Assembly: GCA_024401435.1 (NCBI GenBank)
Contig: JAKSLB010000006.1
Coordinates: forward strand, 1 to 64,000
DNA length: 64,000 bases
Direction: 5' to 3'
From: Paludibacteraceae bacterium
GTDB taxonomy: Bacteria; Bacteroidota; Bacteroidia; Bacteroidales; Paludibacteraceae
Every line of letters begins with the position of its first letter. Position 1 is the first letter of the stretch. The translations under genes and the position numbers were made by a program. Shown piece after piece: positions 16,538 to 26,068 of this stretch. Under the pieces are notes generated by a model. That model did no database searches, had not been told where the DNA came from, and worked only from the letters and a program-made list of their open reading frames with translations.

Positions 16538-17821
16538 ATGGAGCGTAAGACTATGTCTTCTTGGAGTTGGGTTCCTTCTCTTTATTTTGCGGAAGGATTG
16601 CCGTATGTGATTGTGATGACGCTTTCTGTCATTATGTATAAAGATCTTGGCATATCGAATGATAATATTGCGTTTTATACTAGTTGGCTCTATTTGCCAT
16701 GGGTGATAAAACCATTTTGGAGTCCTTTAGTGGAACTTGTAAAAACGAAACGTTGGTGGATTGTAACCATGCAGTTAGTAATGGGTGTTGCTATGGCAGG
16801 TGTCGCCTTTACACTTCCCACTTCATTCTCCTTTCAGGCTACGATTGCCTTTTTGTGGGTGATGGCTTTCTCGTCTGCCACACACGATATTTCTGCAGAT
16901 GGTTTTTATATGTTGGCACAAAACGAAGAGAATCAAGCTGCATTTGTGGGTGTTCGTAATATCTTTTATCGTGTTGCCATGGTTGTAGGGCAGGGAATTT
17001 TAGTGATGATTGCAGGTCTATTGAGTAATGTATATGGAGCTGTTCATGCATGGTCTATCATTTTTTATATTTCAACTGGCTTGATTGTCTTATTAGGTAT
17101 TTATCATTGGAAAATGCTTCCTGACCCAGAATCGAATGTTCACAAAAAGATGGTAGGTGACGATTTGATTAATATTTTTAAGACGTTTTTTACCAAAAAA
17201 AGAATTGTTCTTTATATTGGATTTATCTTATTATATCGATTGGGAGAATCTCAATTGTGTAAGATAGCATCTCCTTTTTTATTGGATTCTCCAGAAGCAG
17301 GAGGATTGAATATATCTGTTGAACAAGTCGGATTCGTTTATGGAACAGTGGGTGTTATTGCATTGTTGTTAGGCGGTTTGTTGGGTGGCTATGTGATTTC
17401 GAAATATGGTTTGAAGAAGTGTCTGTTACCAATGATGTTGGCATTAAACTTGCCTGATTTGGTGTATGTGTATATGGCTTATACACAGCCAGACAACCTT
17501 TTGTTGATCAATGTATTTGTAGCCATCGAACAATTCGGATATGGCTTTGGATTCACAGCCTTCACGATGTTCTTGATCTATGTATCTCAAGGCGAATACA
17601 AAACTGCACATTATTCCATCTGTACTGGTTTAATGTCTTTGGGTATGATGTTACCGGGTATGTTCGCTGGAAAGATTCAGGAAGCTTTGGGATATGGTAA
17701 TTTCTTTGCTTTTGTGTGTTTATGCACAATTCCTGCTTTTGTTCTTGTTCCGTTCCTTAAGATACCCATCTCATTTGGTGCTAATGTGCCAGATCTGAAA
17801 AGACTGGAAGATGAAGAGTAA
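16538..17821 (+). CDS. AmpG-like MFS transporter
   Basis: 427 aa with about 12 transmembrane helices. Motifs of the AmpG/PAT branch of the major facilitator superfamily are visible: SLYFAEGLPY near the start, KPFWSPLVE near 65 and AFSSATHDISADGF near 110. AmpG imports GlcNAc-anhydroMurNAc peptides for peptidoglycan recycling; Bacteroidota homologues are generally assigned to this group but substrates are mostly untested. It has its own promoter. A 116-nt gap separates it from the dehydrogenase gene downstream. Confidence 0.8.
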   Translation: MERKTMSSWSWVPSLYFAEGLPYVIVMTLSVIMYKDLGISNDNIAFYTSWLYLPWVIKPFWSPLVELVKTKRWWIVTMQLVMGVAMAGVAFTLPTSFSFQATIAFLWVMAFSSATHDISADGFYMLAQNEENQAAFVGVRNIFYRVAMVVGQGILVMIAGLLSNVYGAVHAWSIIFYISTGLIVLLGIYHWKMLPDPESNVHKKMVGDDLINIFKTFFTKKRIVLYIGFILLYRLGESQLCKIASPFLLDSPEAGGLNISVEQVGFVYGTVGVIALLLGGLLGGYVISKYGLKKCLLPMMLALNLPDLVYVYMAYTQPDNLLLINVFVAIEQFGYGFGFTAFTMFLIYVSQGEYKTAHYSICTGLMSLGMMLPGMFAGKIQEALGYGNFFAFVCLCTIPAFVLVPFLKIPISFGANVPDLKRLEDEE

Positions 17822-17937
17822 GGCAGAACCTATGAATTCACCGATTGAAATTTAAGTATAACAAAATGGACGATATAAACTTTTCAATTCTTTGAAATTA
17901 ATTTGTAGAACCCACCTAAATAAAGCGAAATAAAAAT

Positions 17938-18657
17938 ATGAAAGCAATTATTATGGGTGCCACTTCAGGCATTGGATTAGAAATTGCAAAACTTCTTCAT
18001 CAGGAAGGGTGGCAATTAGGTTTAGCAGGTCGCCGTGCTGAAAATCTAGAAAAAATACGTTCCGAATTGGGTGATGATGTTCAAATTGAGGCTATGGATA
18101 TCACGAAGGATGATGTTGCAGACCATTTTCAAATCCTAATTGATAAATTAGGTGGTATTGATCTCTATTTCCATGCCTCTGGTATCGGCTATCAAAATGC
18201 TGAATTGAACAGTGAAATAGAGTTGAGTACAGTGCAGACGAATTGTGCAGGTTTGACTCGCATGTCAAATTTAGCATTTAATTATTTTGCCACTAATCAT
18301 AAGAAAGGGCATATCGGTGTGATCACTTCAATTGCCCGTACGAAAGGAATTGGATTGGCTCCTGCATATTCTGCCACAAAACGCTTTCAAAGTACTTATG
18401 TACAAGCTTTATCGCAGTTAGCAAAGACACGTGGGGAGGATATCACTTTTACAGAAATTCGTCCAGGGTTTGTAGATACAGATTTATTGAAGCAACATTA
18501 TCCTATGATGATGAAACCGGATTTTGTAGCTGCGAAAATTGTTAAGGCAATTCAAAAAAAGAGAAGATGTGTGACCATTGATTGGCGTTATTGTTGTCTC
18601 GTGTTCTTATGGAATATGTTGCCAGACTGGATTTGGGAAAGAATGAAACTAAAATGA
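17938..18657 (+). CDS. Short-chain dehydrogenase/reductase
   Basis: 239 aa classical SDR. The NAD(P)-binding motif is GATSGIG at residues 8-14 and the catalytic Ser-Tyr-Lys are in ITSIAR (Ser about 135), AYSATK (Tyr and Lys about 147 and 151). A hydrophobic C-terminal stretch (CCLVFLWNMLPDW) could touch the membrane. Substrate unknown. The gene ends 18 nt before a bidirectional terminator. Confidence 0.88.
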   Translation: MKAIIMGATSGIGLEIAKLLHQEGWQLGLAGRRAENLEKIRSELGDDVQIEAMDITKDDVADHFQILIDKLGGIDLYFHASGIGYQNAELNSEIELSTVQTNCAGLTRMSNLAFNYFATNHKKGHIGVITSIARTKGIGLAPAYSATKRFQSTYVQALSQLAKTRGEDITFTEIRPGFVDTDLLKQHYPMMMKPDFVAAKIVKAIQKKRRCVTIDWRYCCLVFLWNMLPDWIWERMKLK

Positions 18658-18675
18658 AAATTTATTAGACAAACA

Positions 18676-18706
18676 AAAACGGATGCTTTTAAAGCATCCG
18701 TTTTTT
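18676..18706. terminator. Bidirectional terminator between convergent genes
   Basis: AAAACGGATGC and GCATCCGTTTT form an 11-bp or longer stem with a T run on the plus side and an A run (T run on the minus strand) on the other. It serves both the dehydrogenase and the carboxynorspermidine synthase genes. Confidence 0.9.
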
Positions 18707-18724
18707 ATTTAGTAAGCAATTTCG

Positions 18725-19933
18725 TTAGTCAACCTCTAAATCACCATTCATGATTTCATGCCAAGGAAGTCCTTGTTTGTTTAGTTCTTCCATAAATGGA
18801 TCTGGATCGAAGTCTTCTACGTTCCAAACGCCTGGTCGTCTCCATTTTCCTGTGCAGAACATCAATGCTCCAATCATAGCTGGTACACCAGTTGTGTAGC
18901 TGACGCCTTGCATTCCAGTCTCTTTAAATGCTTCTTGGTGACTGCAGTTGTTGTAAACGTAGTAGGTGAGGGCTTTGCCATCTTTGCCAATTCCTCTAAT
19001 ACGACATCCGATACTGGTTTCTCCTTCGTAATTTTCACCCAAATCTTGTGGATTAGGAAGGACAGCTTTCAAGAATTGAAGAGGAACAATCTTTATTCCA
19101 CCATATTCTATTTCGTCAATACGAGCCATTCCGATGTCTTGGATCACACGAAGGTGAGTTAGATACTCTTGACCAAAGGTCATCCAGAAACGAGCACGTT
19201 TGATGGTTGGAAAGTTTTTAACCAAAGACTCCAATTCTTCATGATACATCAAGTAGGAGTCACGAGGACCAATATTAGGATATGTTAGTGCTTTGTGAAT
19301 TTCCAAAGCTCCAGTCTCTACCCATTTCCCTTCTTGGTAATAGCGACCTTTTTGAGTGATTTCACGAATGTTAATTTCTGGATTGAAGTTAGTGGCAAAT
19401 GCTTTGTGGTGATTTCCTGCATTGCAATCAACGATATCCAAGTATTGCATCTCTTTGAAGTGATGTTTAGCTGCGTAAGCAGTATAAACACCAGATACAC
19501 CTGGATCAAATCCACAACCAAGAATGGCAGTCAGACCAGCTTTTTCAAACTTGTCTTTGTATGCCCATTGCCAGCTATATTCAAAATGAGCTACATCTTT
19601 AGGCTCATAATTAGCCGTGTCCAAATAGTTGACTCTACATTCCAAACAAGCATCCATGATATTAAGATCTTGGTATGGAAGTGCTACGTTGATAACTAAC
19701 TCTGGTTGATGCTTTTTGAATAAAGCTACAATCTGGTCGGTGAAATCAGCATCTACTTTGTCTGTCGTCACATTAACGCCATAGCGCTCTTTTAGAACAT
19801 TTGCTACTGCATCGCACTTAGCTTTTGTTCTGCTCGCAATGACAATATCTGTGAAGACATTCGCATTTTGTGCTACTTTGTGACACACTACGGTTCCAAC
19901 ACCGCCCACTCCGATAATAAGAACTTTAGACAT
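18725..19933 (-). CDS. Carboxynorspermidine synthase (saccharopine dehydrogenase family)
   Basis: 402 aa. The N-terminal Rossmann motif is IGVGGVGTVV (residues 7-16), followed by the Lys9/saccharopine-dehydrogenase fold with CGFDPGVSG near 145. Length and overall pattern match carboxynorspermidine dehydrogenase (Lys1-like), which condenses aspartate semialdehyde with putrescine or diaminopropane in the alternative (nor)spermidine route used by Bacteroidota. The decarboxylase partner is not in the window. A promoter box lies at 20018-20011 and a 19-codon upstream frame overlaps the start out of frame. Confidence 0.88.
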   Translation of the reverse strand: MSKVLIIGVGGVGTVVCHKVAQNANVFTDIVIASRTKAKCDAVANVLKERYGVNVTTDKVDADFTDQIVALFKKHQPELVINVALPYQDLNIMDACLECRVNYLDTANYEPKDVAHFEYSWQWAYKDKFEKAGLTAILGCGFDPGVSGVYTAYAAKHHFKEMQYLDIVDCNAGNHHKAFATNFNPEINIREITQKGRYYQEGKWVETGALEIHKALTYPNIGPRDSYLMYHEELESLVKNFPTIKRARFWMTFGQEYLTHLRVIQDIGMARIDEIEYGGIKIVPLQFLKAVLPNPQDLGENYEGETSIGCRIRGIGKDGKALTYYVYNNCSHQEAFKETGMQGVSYTTGVPAMIGALMFCTGKWRRPGVWNVEDFDPDPFMEELNKQGLPWHEIMNGDLEVD

Positions 19934-19985
19934 TTTCTTGAAAGTATAAAGTAAAACAATTAGTTACCGACATGGCAGCTAGCAT
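19926..19985 (-). CDS. Possible upstream ORF overlapping the carboxynorspermidine synthase start
   Basis: ATG at 19985-19983 opens 19 codons (starting MLAAMS) to a TAA at 19928-19926, out of frame with and overlapping the ATG of the polyamine gene at 19933. It lies wholly within the predicted transcript leader. No strong ribosome-binding site is visible, and its composition does not indicate a known leader peptide, so it may be chance. Confidence 0.25.
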   Translation of the reverse strand: MLAAMSVTNCFTLYFQENV

Positions 19986-20010
19986 TGCTTCGCTTGCTTC
20001 TGTCATATTA

Positions 20011-20018
20011 CAAATATA
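20011..20018 (-). promoter_or_regulatory. -7 box of carboxynorspermidine synthase
   Basis: The minus strand reads TATATTTG, giving a leader of about 70 nt. No -33 box is evident. Confidence 0.5.
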
Positions 20019-20120
20019 GTAAATATTAAATATTTTAGGGATTTTATTATGAAAAATTGAAAGTGTGCTTTGCAATTTTTATAATAATTGGTCAGAACTT
20101 ATATTTCCTTATAAAAAATA

Positions 20121-20157
20121 AAAGCGGCAAAGAATTTCAAAGGTCCTTTGTCGCTTT
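20121..20157 (-). terminator. Terminator of hisS
   Basis: Arms 20121-20132 and 20146-20157 form a 12-bp stem with one mismatch or wobble; on the minus strand it is followed by TTTTATTTTTTAT. Confidence 0.8.
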
Positions 20158-20176
20158 AATATTATTTCAAAATAGA

Positions 20177-21547
20177 TTATTTTGATCTGTTTAGAATATT
20201 AATCATTTCTTCAACAGTACATAGTTTTTGTTCTCCGCTTTCCATATCCTTTAGCATCACTTTGTGTTCTGTCATCTCTGTTTCTCCGATGATGGCAACA
20301 TATGGAATGTTTTTAGCATCAGCATATCCCATTTGCTTTTTCATTTTTGTTGGTTCAGGATAAACTTCCGCAGGAATGTTAGCTGCACGTACTTGACGAA
20401 TACATTCAAGTGCATAACATAATTCTTTTTCACCAAATGAAGCAAATAGTACTTTTGTCGTTTGCAACATATCAGCAGGATATAAATCCAGTTGATTCAA
20501 TACATCGTAGATACGATCTGCACCGAATGAAATACCAACACCAGAAACGCCATCCATACCGAATACACCTGTTAAGTTATCATACCGACCACCACCTGTG
20601 ATACTTCCAATTTGAACGTCTAATGCTTTTACTTCAAATATAGCACCAGTGTAATAATTTAGTCCACGAGCTAATGTCAAATCTAATTCTACATTTGTTT
20701 TAACACCTAGTGCTTCTACATGATTGAGGATGGTTTGAATTTCATCTACACCTTTCAATCCAGTTTCTGATGAAGCGAGAACTTCTTTGATAGTAGCTAA
20801 TTTTTCTTTGTTGCTTCCTTGCAAAAGAATAATCGGCTGTAATTTTGCAATTGCCTCTTCGCTAATGCCTTTCGAAGCCAATTCGGCGTTTACATTTTCT
20901 AGTCCGATTTTATCAAGTTTGTCAATGGCAACAGTGATGTCGACGATTTTTTCTGCTTCGCCAATTACTTCAGCGATTCCAGATAAAATTTTTCTGTTGT
21001 TGATTTTGATGCAAACATTTACCTTCAATCTGCGGAAAACTTCATCAACAATTTGAATAAGTTCCACTTCATTTAATAAAGAATCACTTCCTACAACATC
21101 TACATCACATTGATAGAATTCGCGATAACGACCTTTTTGAGGTTTGTCGGCACGCCATACGGGTTGAATTTGGTAACGTTTGAAAGGAAATGATATTTTG
21201 TCACGATTCATTACAACAAAACGTGCGAAAGGTACTGTTAAGTCATATCGTAATCCTTTTTCGGATATCTTGTTGATTAATTTTATGGAGTTGCGAGATT
21301 CAAGTTCTGCGGAATCAACGTCTGCAAGATAATCTCCAGAGTTTAATATTTTAAATAGTAGTTTGTCTCCTTCATCTCCATATTTTCCCATTAAAGTGGA
21401 TAAATTTTCTAATGCAGGGGTTTCAATTTGTTGAAAACCATATAGTTTAAAAACATCTTTGATCGTATTGAAGATGTAATTGCGACGCACCATCTCTATG
21501 GGTGCAAAGTCTCTTGTTCCTTTTGGAATTGAAGGTTTCGTTGCCAT
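20177..21547 (-). CDS. hisS: Histidyl-tRNA synthetase
   Basis: 456 aa class II aminoacyl-tRNA synthetase charging tRNA-His. Motif 1 region near PKGTRDF, motif 2 with [11 protein letters not shown] (about 140-150), histidine-specific motifs [10 protein letters not shown] and GGGRYDNL, then a C-terminal anticodon-binding domain (about 360-456). ATG at 21547 is 29 nt from the -7 box at 21583-21576. Its own promoter and terminator make it a single-gene unit, divergent from phoH. Confidence 0.97.
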   Translation of the reverse strand: MATKPSIPKGTRDFAPIEMVRRNYIFNTIKDVFKLYGFQQIETPALENLSTLMGKYGDEGDKLLFKILNSGDYLADVDSAELESRNSIKLINKISEKGLRYDLTVPFARFVVMNRDKISFPFKRYQIQPVWRADKPQKGRYREFYQCDVDVVGSDSLLNEVELIQIVDEVFRRLKVNVCIKINNRKILSGIAEVIGEAEKIVDITVAIDKLDKIGLENVNAELASKGISEEAIAKLQPIILLQGSNKEKLATIKEVLASSETGLKGVDEIQTILNHVEALGVKTNVELDLTLARGLNYYTGAIFEVKALDVQIGSITGGGRYDNLTGVFGMDGVSGVGISFGADRIYDVLNQLDLYPADMLQTTKVLFASFGEKELCYALECIRQVRAANIPAEVYPEPTKMKKQMGYADAKNIPYVAIIGETEMTEHKVMLKDMESGEQKLCTVEEMINILNRSK

Positions 21548-21575
21548 TCTCTTTTATGTTTACATATTTATGCTA

Positions 21576-21583
21576 CAAAATTA
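21576..21583 (-). promoter_or_regulatory. -7 box of hisS
   Basis: The minus strand reads TAATTTTG (TAnnTTTG), 29 nt upstream of the ATG. Confidence 0.5.
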
Positions 21584-21669
21584 AGAATAATTTATGAAGT
21601 ACTCTTGTTTTTATTCTATTCTGTTGATAAATTCTTTTCAAAGTGCCAATTTAAGAGAAATCGAATCTT

Positions 21670-21677
21670 TATCTTTG
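21670..21677 (+). promoter_or_regulatory. -7 box of phoH
   Basis: TATCTTTG, 30 nt upstream of the ATG at 21708. The -33 element is not clear. Confidence 0.55.
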
Positions 21678-21707
21678 CATCACTCATTTATATAAGTGAC
21701 ATTTTGA

Positions 21708-22736
21708 ATGGTAGAGAAAATATTTTTAATTGAAAATGCAGATCCGGTCATCTTTTATGGTCTGAATAACAGCAATATAGTAACAATGAAGAATCTTTTT
21801 CCAAAGATTAAGATTGTTGCACGAGGTAATGCTGTGAAGTGTAGTGGAGAAGAGTCGGAAGTAGCATCATTTGAGAAAATATTTTACCAGGTAGAACAAC
21901 ATTGTGCAAAGTTTAATGCGTTAGATGAGGCAACCTTAGTAGATTATATCAAAGGTCGAGAACCAGAAAAAAAAACAGAGGCGTCAGACCTAATTATATA
22001 TGGTGTCAGTGGGAAACCTATTGTAGCCAGGACACCCAATCAGAAAAAATTAGTGCGTTTGTTTGAAAAGCAAGATATGCTATTTGCTGTTGGCCCTGCT
22101 GGCTCTGGTAAAACTTATATGGCTATTGCATTGGCAGTTAGAGCATTAAAAAACAGGGAAGTGCGGAAAATCATATTGAGTCGCCCGGCAGTTGAGGCAG
22201 GAGAAAAATTAGGATTTCTTCCTGGAGATATGAAGGAGAAAATAGATCCGTATTTGCAACCTTTGTATGATGCATTACAAGATATGATTCCTAGTGCTAA
22301 ATTGAAAGATTTCATGGAGAATGGAACTATTCAAATAGCACCATTAGCCTTTATGAGAGGAAGGACATTGAATGATGCGTTTATTATATTAGATGAAGCT
22401 CAAAACACCACATCTCAACAGATAAAAATGTTCTTAACCCGTATGGGAATGAACAGCAAGGTGATTGTTACGGGAGATATGTCACAAATTGATCTTCCCG
22501 CACATCAGAAATCTGGGTTGGTAGATGCAATGCAAATTTTGCATGGCGTAGAGGGTATTGCAAAAGTGGAATTCGATGTCAAAGATATCGTTCGTCATCA
22601 GTTGGTGCAACGTATTGTTGAGGCATATGAACAAGCAGACGAGAAGAGAAAAAGTCTGCACTTGGATGGAACCTCTTCAGAAGAGAACAAAGAGGAGGTT
22701 GTTGTTAAAGGAGAAAGAAAATGTAAAACTAAATAA
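21708..22736 (+). CDS. phoH: PhoH-family ATPase
   Basis: 342 aa. PhoH domain with Walker A GPAGSGKT at residues 129-136, the [19 protein letters not shown] block (Walker B DEAQN) and TGDMSQID. The family is an SF1-helicase-like P-loop ATPase associated with RNA processing and phosphate stress. The N-terminal about 100 residues form the usual KH-like lead region. purC follows after 8 nt, probably in the same transcript. Confidence 0.92.
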   Translation: MVEKIFLIENADPVIFYGLNNSNIVTMKNLFPKIKIVARGNAVKCSGEESEVASFEKIFYQVEQHCAKFNALDEATLVDYIKGREPEKKTEASDLIIYGVSGKPIVARTPNQKKLVRLFEKQDMLFAVGPAGSGKTYMAIALAVRALKNREVRKIILSRPAVEAGEKLGFLPGDMKEKIDPYLQPLYDALQDMIPSAKLKDFMENGTIQIAPLAFMRGRTLNDAFIILDEAQNTTSQQIKMFLTRMGMNSKVIVTGDMSQIDLPAHQKSGLVDAMQILHGVEGIAKVEFDVKDIVRHQLVQRIVEAYEQADEKRKSLHLDGTSSEENKEEVVVKGERKCKTK

Positions 22737-22744
22737 ATAAAAAA

Positions 22745-23695
22745 ATGGAGAAAGCTTTAACTAAAACAGATTTCAACTTTCCTAATCAGAAAGGTGTTTA
22801 TCATGGAAAGGTTCGTGACGTATATAGCGTCGGCGACGATAAGTTGGTAATGGTTGCTACAGACAGAATCTCAGCATTTGATGTGATTCTACCTAAAGGT
22901 ATCCCATTTAAAGGTCAGATGTTAAATCAGATTGCTGCTAAATTTTTGGATGACACAAAAGACATCTGTCCAAATTGGAAATTGGCTACACCAGATCCGA
23001 TGGTGACTGTAGGCATCCGTTGCGAAGGTTTCCCTGTTGAGATGATTGTTCGCGGTTACCTTTGCGGAAGTGCATGGAGAGCATATAAGAGTGGTGTTCG
23101 TGAAATTTGTGGTGTGAAGATTCCTGAAGGAATGAAGGAAAACCAAAAGTTCCCAACTCCTATCATTACTCCTACAACGAAAGCTGAAATTGGTAAACAT
23201 GATGAGGATATCTCTAAGGAAGAAATTTTAAAGCAAGGATTGGTGTCTAAAGAGGATTACGAATTGTTAGAGAAATATACTCTTGCATTATTTAAAAGAG
23301 GTACTGAAATTGCTGCAAAACGTGGTTTGATTTTGGTTGATACAAAATATGAATTTGGAAAGGCTAATGGAACTATCTATTTAATGGATGAAATTCATAC
23401 TCCAGATTCCTCTCGCTACTTCTATGCAGAAGGTTACCAAGAGCGTTTCGAAAAAGGTGAAGCACAAAAACAACTTTCAAAAGAGTTCGTCCGTGAATGG
23501 TTGATGGATAACGGTTTCCAAGGTAAAGCTGGTCAACAAGTACCAGAGATGACGGATGAAATCGTTAAATCAATCTCTGATCGTTATATTGAATTGTACG
23601 AAAACATTGTAGGAGAAAAGTTCCAACGTGCAACAGATCTTTCTGCATTAAGTAATCGTATTGAGAAAAATGTAACTGATTACTTGAACAAGTAA
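22745..23695 (+). CDS. purC: SAICAR synthase (phosphoribosylaminoimidazole-succinocarboxamide synthase)
   Basis: 316 aa, the longer (fungal-like) form of PurC common in Bacteroidota. It joins CAIR and aspartate with ATP in purine synthesis. Visible motifs: [19 protein letters not shown] near 40, and VDTKYEFG near 205. It follows phoH closely and is closed by a terminator at 23712. No purine riboswitch is seen upstream. Confidence 0.96.
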   Translation: MEKALTKTDFNFPNQKGVYHGKVRDVYSVGDDKLVMVATDRISAFDVILPKGIPFKGQMLNQIAAKFLDDTKDICPNWKLATPDPMVTVGIRCEGFPVEMIVRGYLCGSAWRAYKSGVREICGVKIPEGMKENQKFPTPIITPTTKAEIGKHDEDISKEEILKQGLVSKEDYELLEKYTLALFKRGTEIAAKRGLILVDTKYEFGKANGTIYLMDEIHTPDSSRYFYAEGYQERFEKGEAQKQLSKEFVREWLMDNGFQGKAGQQVPEMTDEIVKSISDRYIELYENIVGEKFQRATDLSALSNRIEKNVTDYLNK

Positions 23696-23711
23696 TCAAT
23701 TGGTTATAAAA

Positions 23712-23755
23712 AGGTGAGAAGAGGATGAAAACTCTTTCTCGCCTTTTCCCTTTTT
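23712..23755 (+). terminator. Terminator of purC
   Basis: GGTGAGAAGAG at 23713-23723 pairs with CTCTTTCTCGCC at 23732-23743 (one bulge), followed by TTTTCCCTTTTT. Confidence 0.75.
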
Positions 23756-23777
23756 ATCACAATATCATCTTTCTAAC

Positions 23778-24881
23778 ATGTATTTACAACGATTACGAAT
23801 TTTAAATTATAAAAACATTGAAGAGGCGGATTTGGAATTCTCTCCCAAAATTAATTGCTTTATTGGTAATAATGGAGAAGGGAAAACGAACCTTTTGGAT
23901 GCGGTTTATTATTTATCTTTTTGTAAAAGTCACACCAACTCTATCGATAGTCAGAATGTAATGCATGAACGAGATTTTTTCATGTTGGATGGTTCTTATT
24001 TGTTGAATGATGTGACCACTAATATCTATTGTGGTATAAAAAAGCATCAAAAGAAACAATTTAAGAGAGATAAAAAGGAGTATGAAAAATTGTCAGAACA
24101 TATTGGATTGCTTCCGTTAGTGTTGGTTTCTCCTTCAGATGAAGAATTGATATTGGGGGGAAGTGAAGAACGAAGAAAGTTTATTGATGGGTTCATTGCT
24201 CAATACGATAAACAATATTTGTCTCATTTGTTGTCCTATAAGTCTTTGTTGACACAGAGAAATTCAATGATTCGTAATGAAATTCATGATGATTTGTTGT
24301 ATGAGACGATAGAAGAACAAATGGCTCATTATGGGACATATATATATGAGCAACGCACACAGTTTATTGGGGATTTTATGGCACACTTTCAGGAATTTCA
24401 TCAAATCGTTTCGATGGAAAAGGAGAGTGTAAATTTAGTATATCAGTCACAAATGCAAGAGAATCCTTCGTTGTTAGATTTACTGAAAAATAATCGAGAG
24501 AAGGATTTTATAGTTGGCTATACCACAAAAGGAGTGCATAAGGATGATTTGGAAATGAATATGGAGGGACTCCCTATTCGAAAAATTGGCTCTCAGGGGC
24601 AGTGCAAGACATACCTTATTGCATTGAAATTAGCGCAATTCGATTTCCTTAAGAGATTGAAAAACGTAAAGCCTATTTTATTGTTTGATGATATTTTTGA
24701 CAAACTTGATGCTTTAAGAGTTAATCAAATTGTTCAACTGATGAAAGACAATCGTTTTGGCCAAGTGTTCATTTCAGATACAAATAGAGATCATTTGTCT
24801 TCTATATTAAAGAATATGGATTGCGATTACCATTTATATAGTGTCGAAAATGGTAAAATAGACTTGAAAGAAAAGAAATGA
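23778..24881 (+). CDS. recF: DNA replication and repair protein RecF
   Basis: 367 aa SMC-like ATPase that loads RecA at gaps. Walker A GNNGEGKT at residues 30-37, signature motif GSQGQCKTY near 277 and Walker B ILLFDDIFDKLD near 305-316. It overlaps the next gene by 4 nt, which matches the common recF-DUF721 gene order. Confidence 0.95.
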   Translation: MYLQRLRILNYKNIEEADLEFSPKINCFIGNNGEGKTNLLDAVYYLSFCKSHTNSIDSQNVMHERDFFMLDGSYLLNDVTTNIYCGIKKHQKKQFKRDKKEYEKLSEHIGLLPLVLVSPSDEELILGGSEERRKFIDGFIAQYDKQYLSHLLSYKSLLTQRNSMIRNEIHDDLLYETIEEQMAHYGTYIYEQRTQFIGDFMAHFQEFHQIVSMEKESVNLVYQSQMQENPSLLDLLKNNREKDFIVGYTTKGVHKDDLEMNMEGLPIRKIGSQGQCKTYLIALKLAQFDFLKRLKNVKPILLFDDIFDKLDALRVNQIVQLMKDNRFGQVFISDTNRDHLSSILKNMDCDYHLYSVENGKIDLKEKK

Positions 24882-25168
24882 AAAAGCAAGACTCACAAAC
24901 AATCGCTAATGTGTTGCAAGAACTTTTGCAAGAGGATCGTTTCTGTCAAAAACTAAATGAAACGAAACTGATAGAGTCGTGGGGTGAAATTGTAGGAGAA
25001 GTGGTGAAAAAAAGAACAGACGATATATACATAAAAAATAAAATATTGTTTGTGAAAATACAATCTCCAGCCTTGAAATCCGACTTGAGAATGAAAACAA
25101 GTGATTTGATTCAATCTCTTAATCGGTCTGTCGGGTGTAATGTGATACAAGATATAAGGTTTTTGTAA
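24878..25168 (+). CDS. DUF721 / DciA-like protein
   Basis: 96 aa DUF721 domain (WGEIVGEVVKKRTDDIYIKN, ending with L....L......I..I pattern). DciA, in the same family, loads the replicative helicase DnaB in bacteria lacking DnaC/DnaI, so a replication role is plausible. The 4-nt overlap with recF supports coupling to DNA metabolism. Confidence 0.85.
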   Translation: MKKQDSQTIANVLQELLQEDRFCQKLNETKLIESWGEIVGEVVKKRTDDIYIKNKILFVKIQSPALKSDLRMKTSDLIQSLNRSVGCNVIQDIRFL

Positions 25169-25180
25169 AAAAAATAGGTA

Positions 25181-25618
25181 ATGAATTATACAGTAGATAA
25201 TATAGGAGAGGTGGTTTTCCATCACCAAGAAGACATTCAAATTAGATTTAATGATGTGGATGTGTTGGGACATGTCAACAATGCTATTCAATTGAACTAT
25301 TTTGATTATGGGAAGATGAAATATTTTGAGACGTTAAAAAAACGTAAGATAAACTGGCAAGAATCAGATTTGGTCATAGTGAATCTAAACGTTGATTTTT
25401 ATTGTCCAGTTTTCATGGGTGATGATATAAAGGTGAAAACAAAGGTTTATGAAATAGGGAAGAAGAGTGTGAAATTATTGCAAGTTTTGTATGATGAAAA
25501 AAGTAGAACAATCAAATCGATTTGCCATTCCGTGATGTGCGGATTTGATCCGAAAACAAACACATCCGTATTGATTTCTGATGAATGGAAAGATTTGATA
25601 CATTCATTTGAAGATTAA
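25181..25618 (+). CDS. Hotdog-fold acyl-CoA thioesterase
   Basis: 145 aa 4HBT (YbgC-like) thioesterase. The catalytic Asp region is RFNDVDVLGHVNNA (residues about 25-38). It would hydrolyse acyl-CoA thioesters in the cytoplasm; chain-length preference cannot be read from sequence. It follows the DciA-like gene by 12 nt as the last member of the recF operon. Confidence 0.85.
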   Translation: MNYTVDNIGEVVFHHQEDIQIRFNDVDVLGHVNNAIQLNYFDYGKMKYFETLKKRKINWQESDLVIVNLNVDFYCPVFMGDDIKVKTKVYEIGKKSVKLLQVLYDEKSRTIKSICHSVMCGFDPKTNTSVLISDEWKDLIHSFED

Positions 25619-25673
25619 AAACTTGATATTTGCGGTTTTATTGTATTCGTCGGGTATTTTTTTGATGGAAAAT

Positions 25674-25704
25674 TTTGGTGGATATAAATTATCCTCTATT
25701 TTTG
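25674..25704 (+). promoter_or_regulatory. Consensus promoter of the tail-only protein / DUF4105 pair
   Basis: TTTG at 25674-25677 and TATTTTTG at 25697-25704 are 19 nt apart, an exact match to the Bacteroidota consensus spacing. ATG follows at 25724. Confidence 0.75.
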
Positions 25705-25723
25705 CAGCAAATAGATACGTATA

Positions 25724-26068
25724 ATGAGACGAGATTTGTTCATATTATTGTTTATAATTGCATCTTCATGTGTTGATGTAATGTCGCAGGTAAAAGGAAA
25801 TATTTGCGAGAACGATAAGTTTGTGTCTGAAGTAGGACAGGAACAAGTGGCATCTGAATCATTGAAAACGAATATATTTGTTTATAACAATCAGTTGTAT
25901 ATTACGAATGCAAATGAAAATGCATTGGTAGAGGTGAAGAACATGTTAGGAGAGACAATAATGTCATTTCGATTGACATCCGCTAACGAAAAAATCGATT
26001 TAGATTTAAAGAAAGGATTCTATATTGTTCGTGTTGATGATATTCTTCAGAGAATTATTATAAAATGA
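25724..26068 (+). CDS. Small exported protein made mostly of a type IX tail-like domain
   Basis: 114 aa: signal peptide (about 1-21, ending VMSQ), a linker of about 25 residues, then a C-terminal beta-rich segment (about 48-114) with the pattern VEVKNMLGETIMSF ... GFYIVRVDDILQRIIIK, which resembles the type A C-terminal signal of type IX secretion substrates. There is almost no passenger domain. It has a strong promoter and a 4-nt overlap with the DUF4105 gene, so the two are translated together. Function unknown. Confidence 0.65.
   Translation: MRRDLFILLFIIASSCVDVMSQVKGNICENDKFVSEVGQEQVASESLKTNIFVYNNQLYITNANENALVEVKNMLGETIMSFRLTSANEKIDLDLKKGFYIVRVDDILQRIIIK

Noticed and set aside
22737..22745. 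Purine riboswitch before purC
   Set aside because: The gap to phoH is only 8 nt, leaving no room for one; nothing suitable was seen before phoH either.
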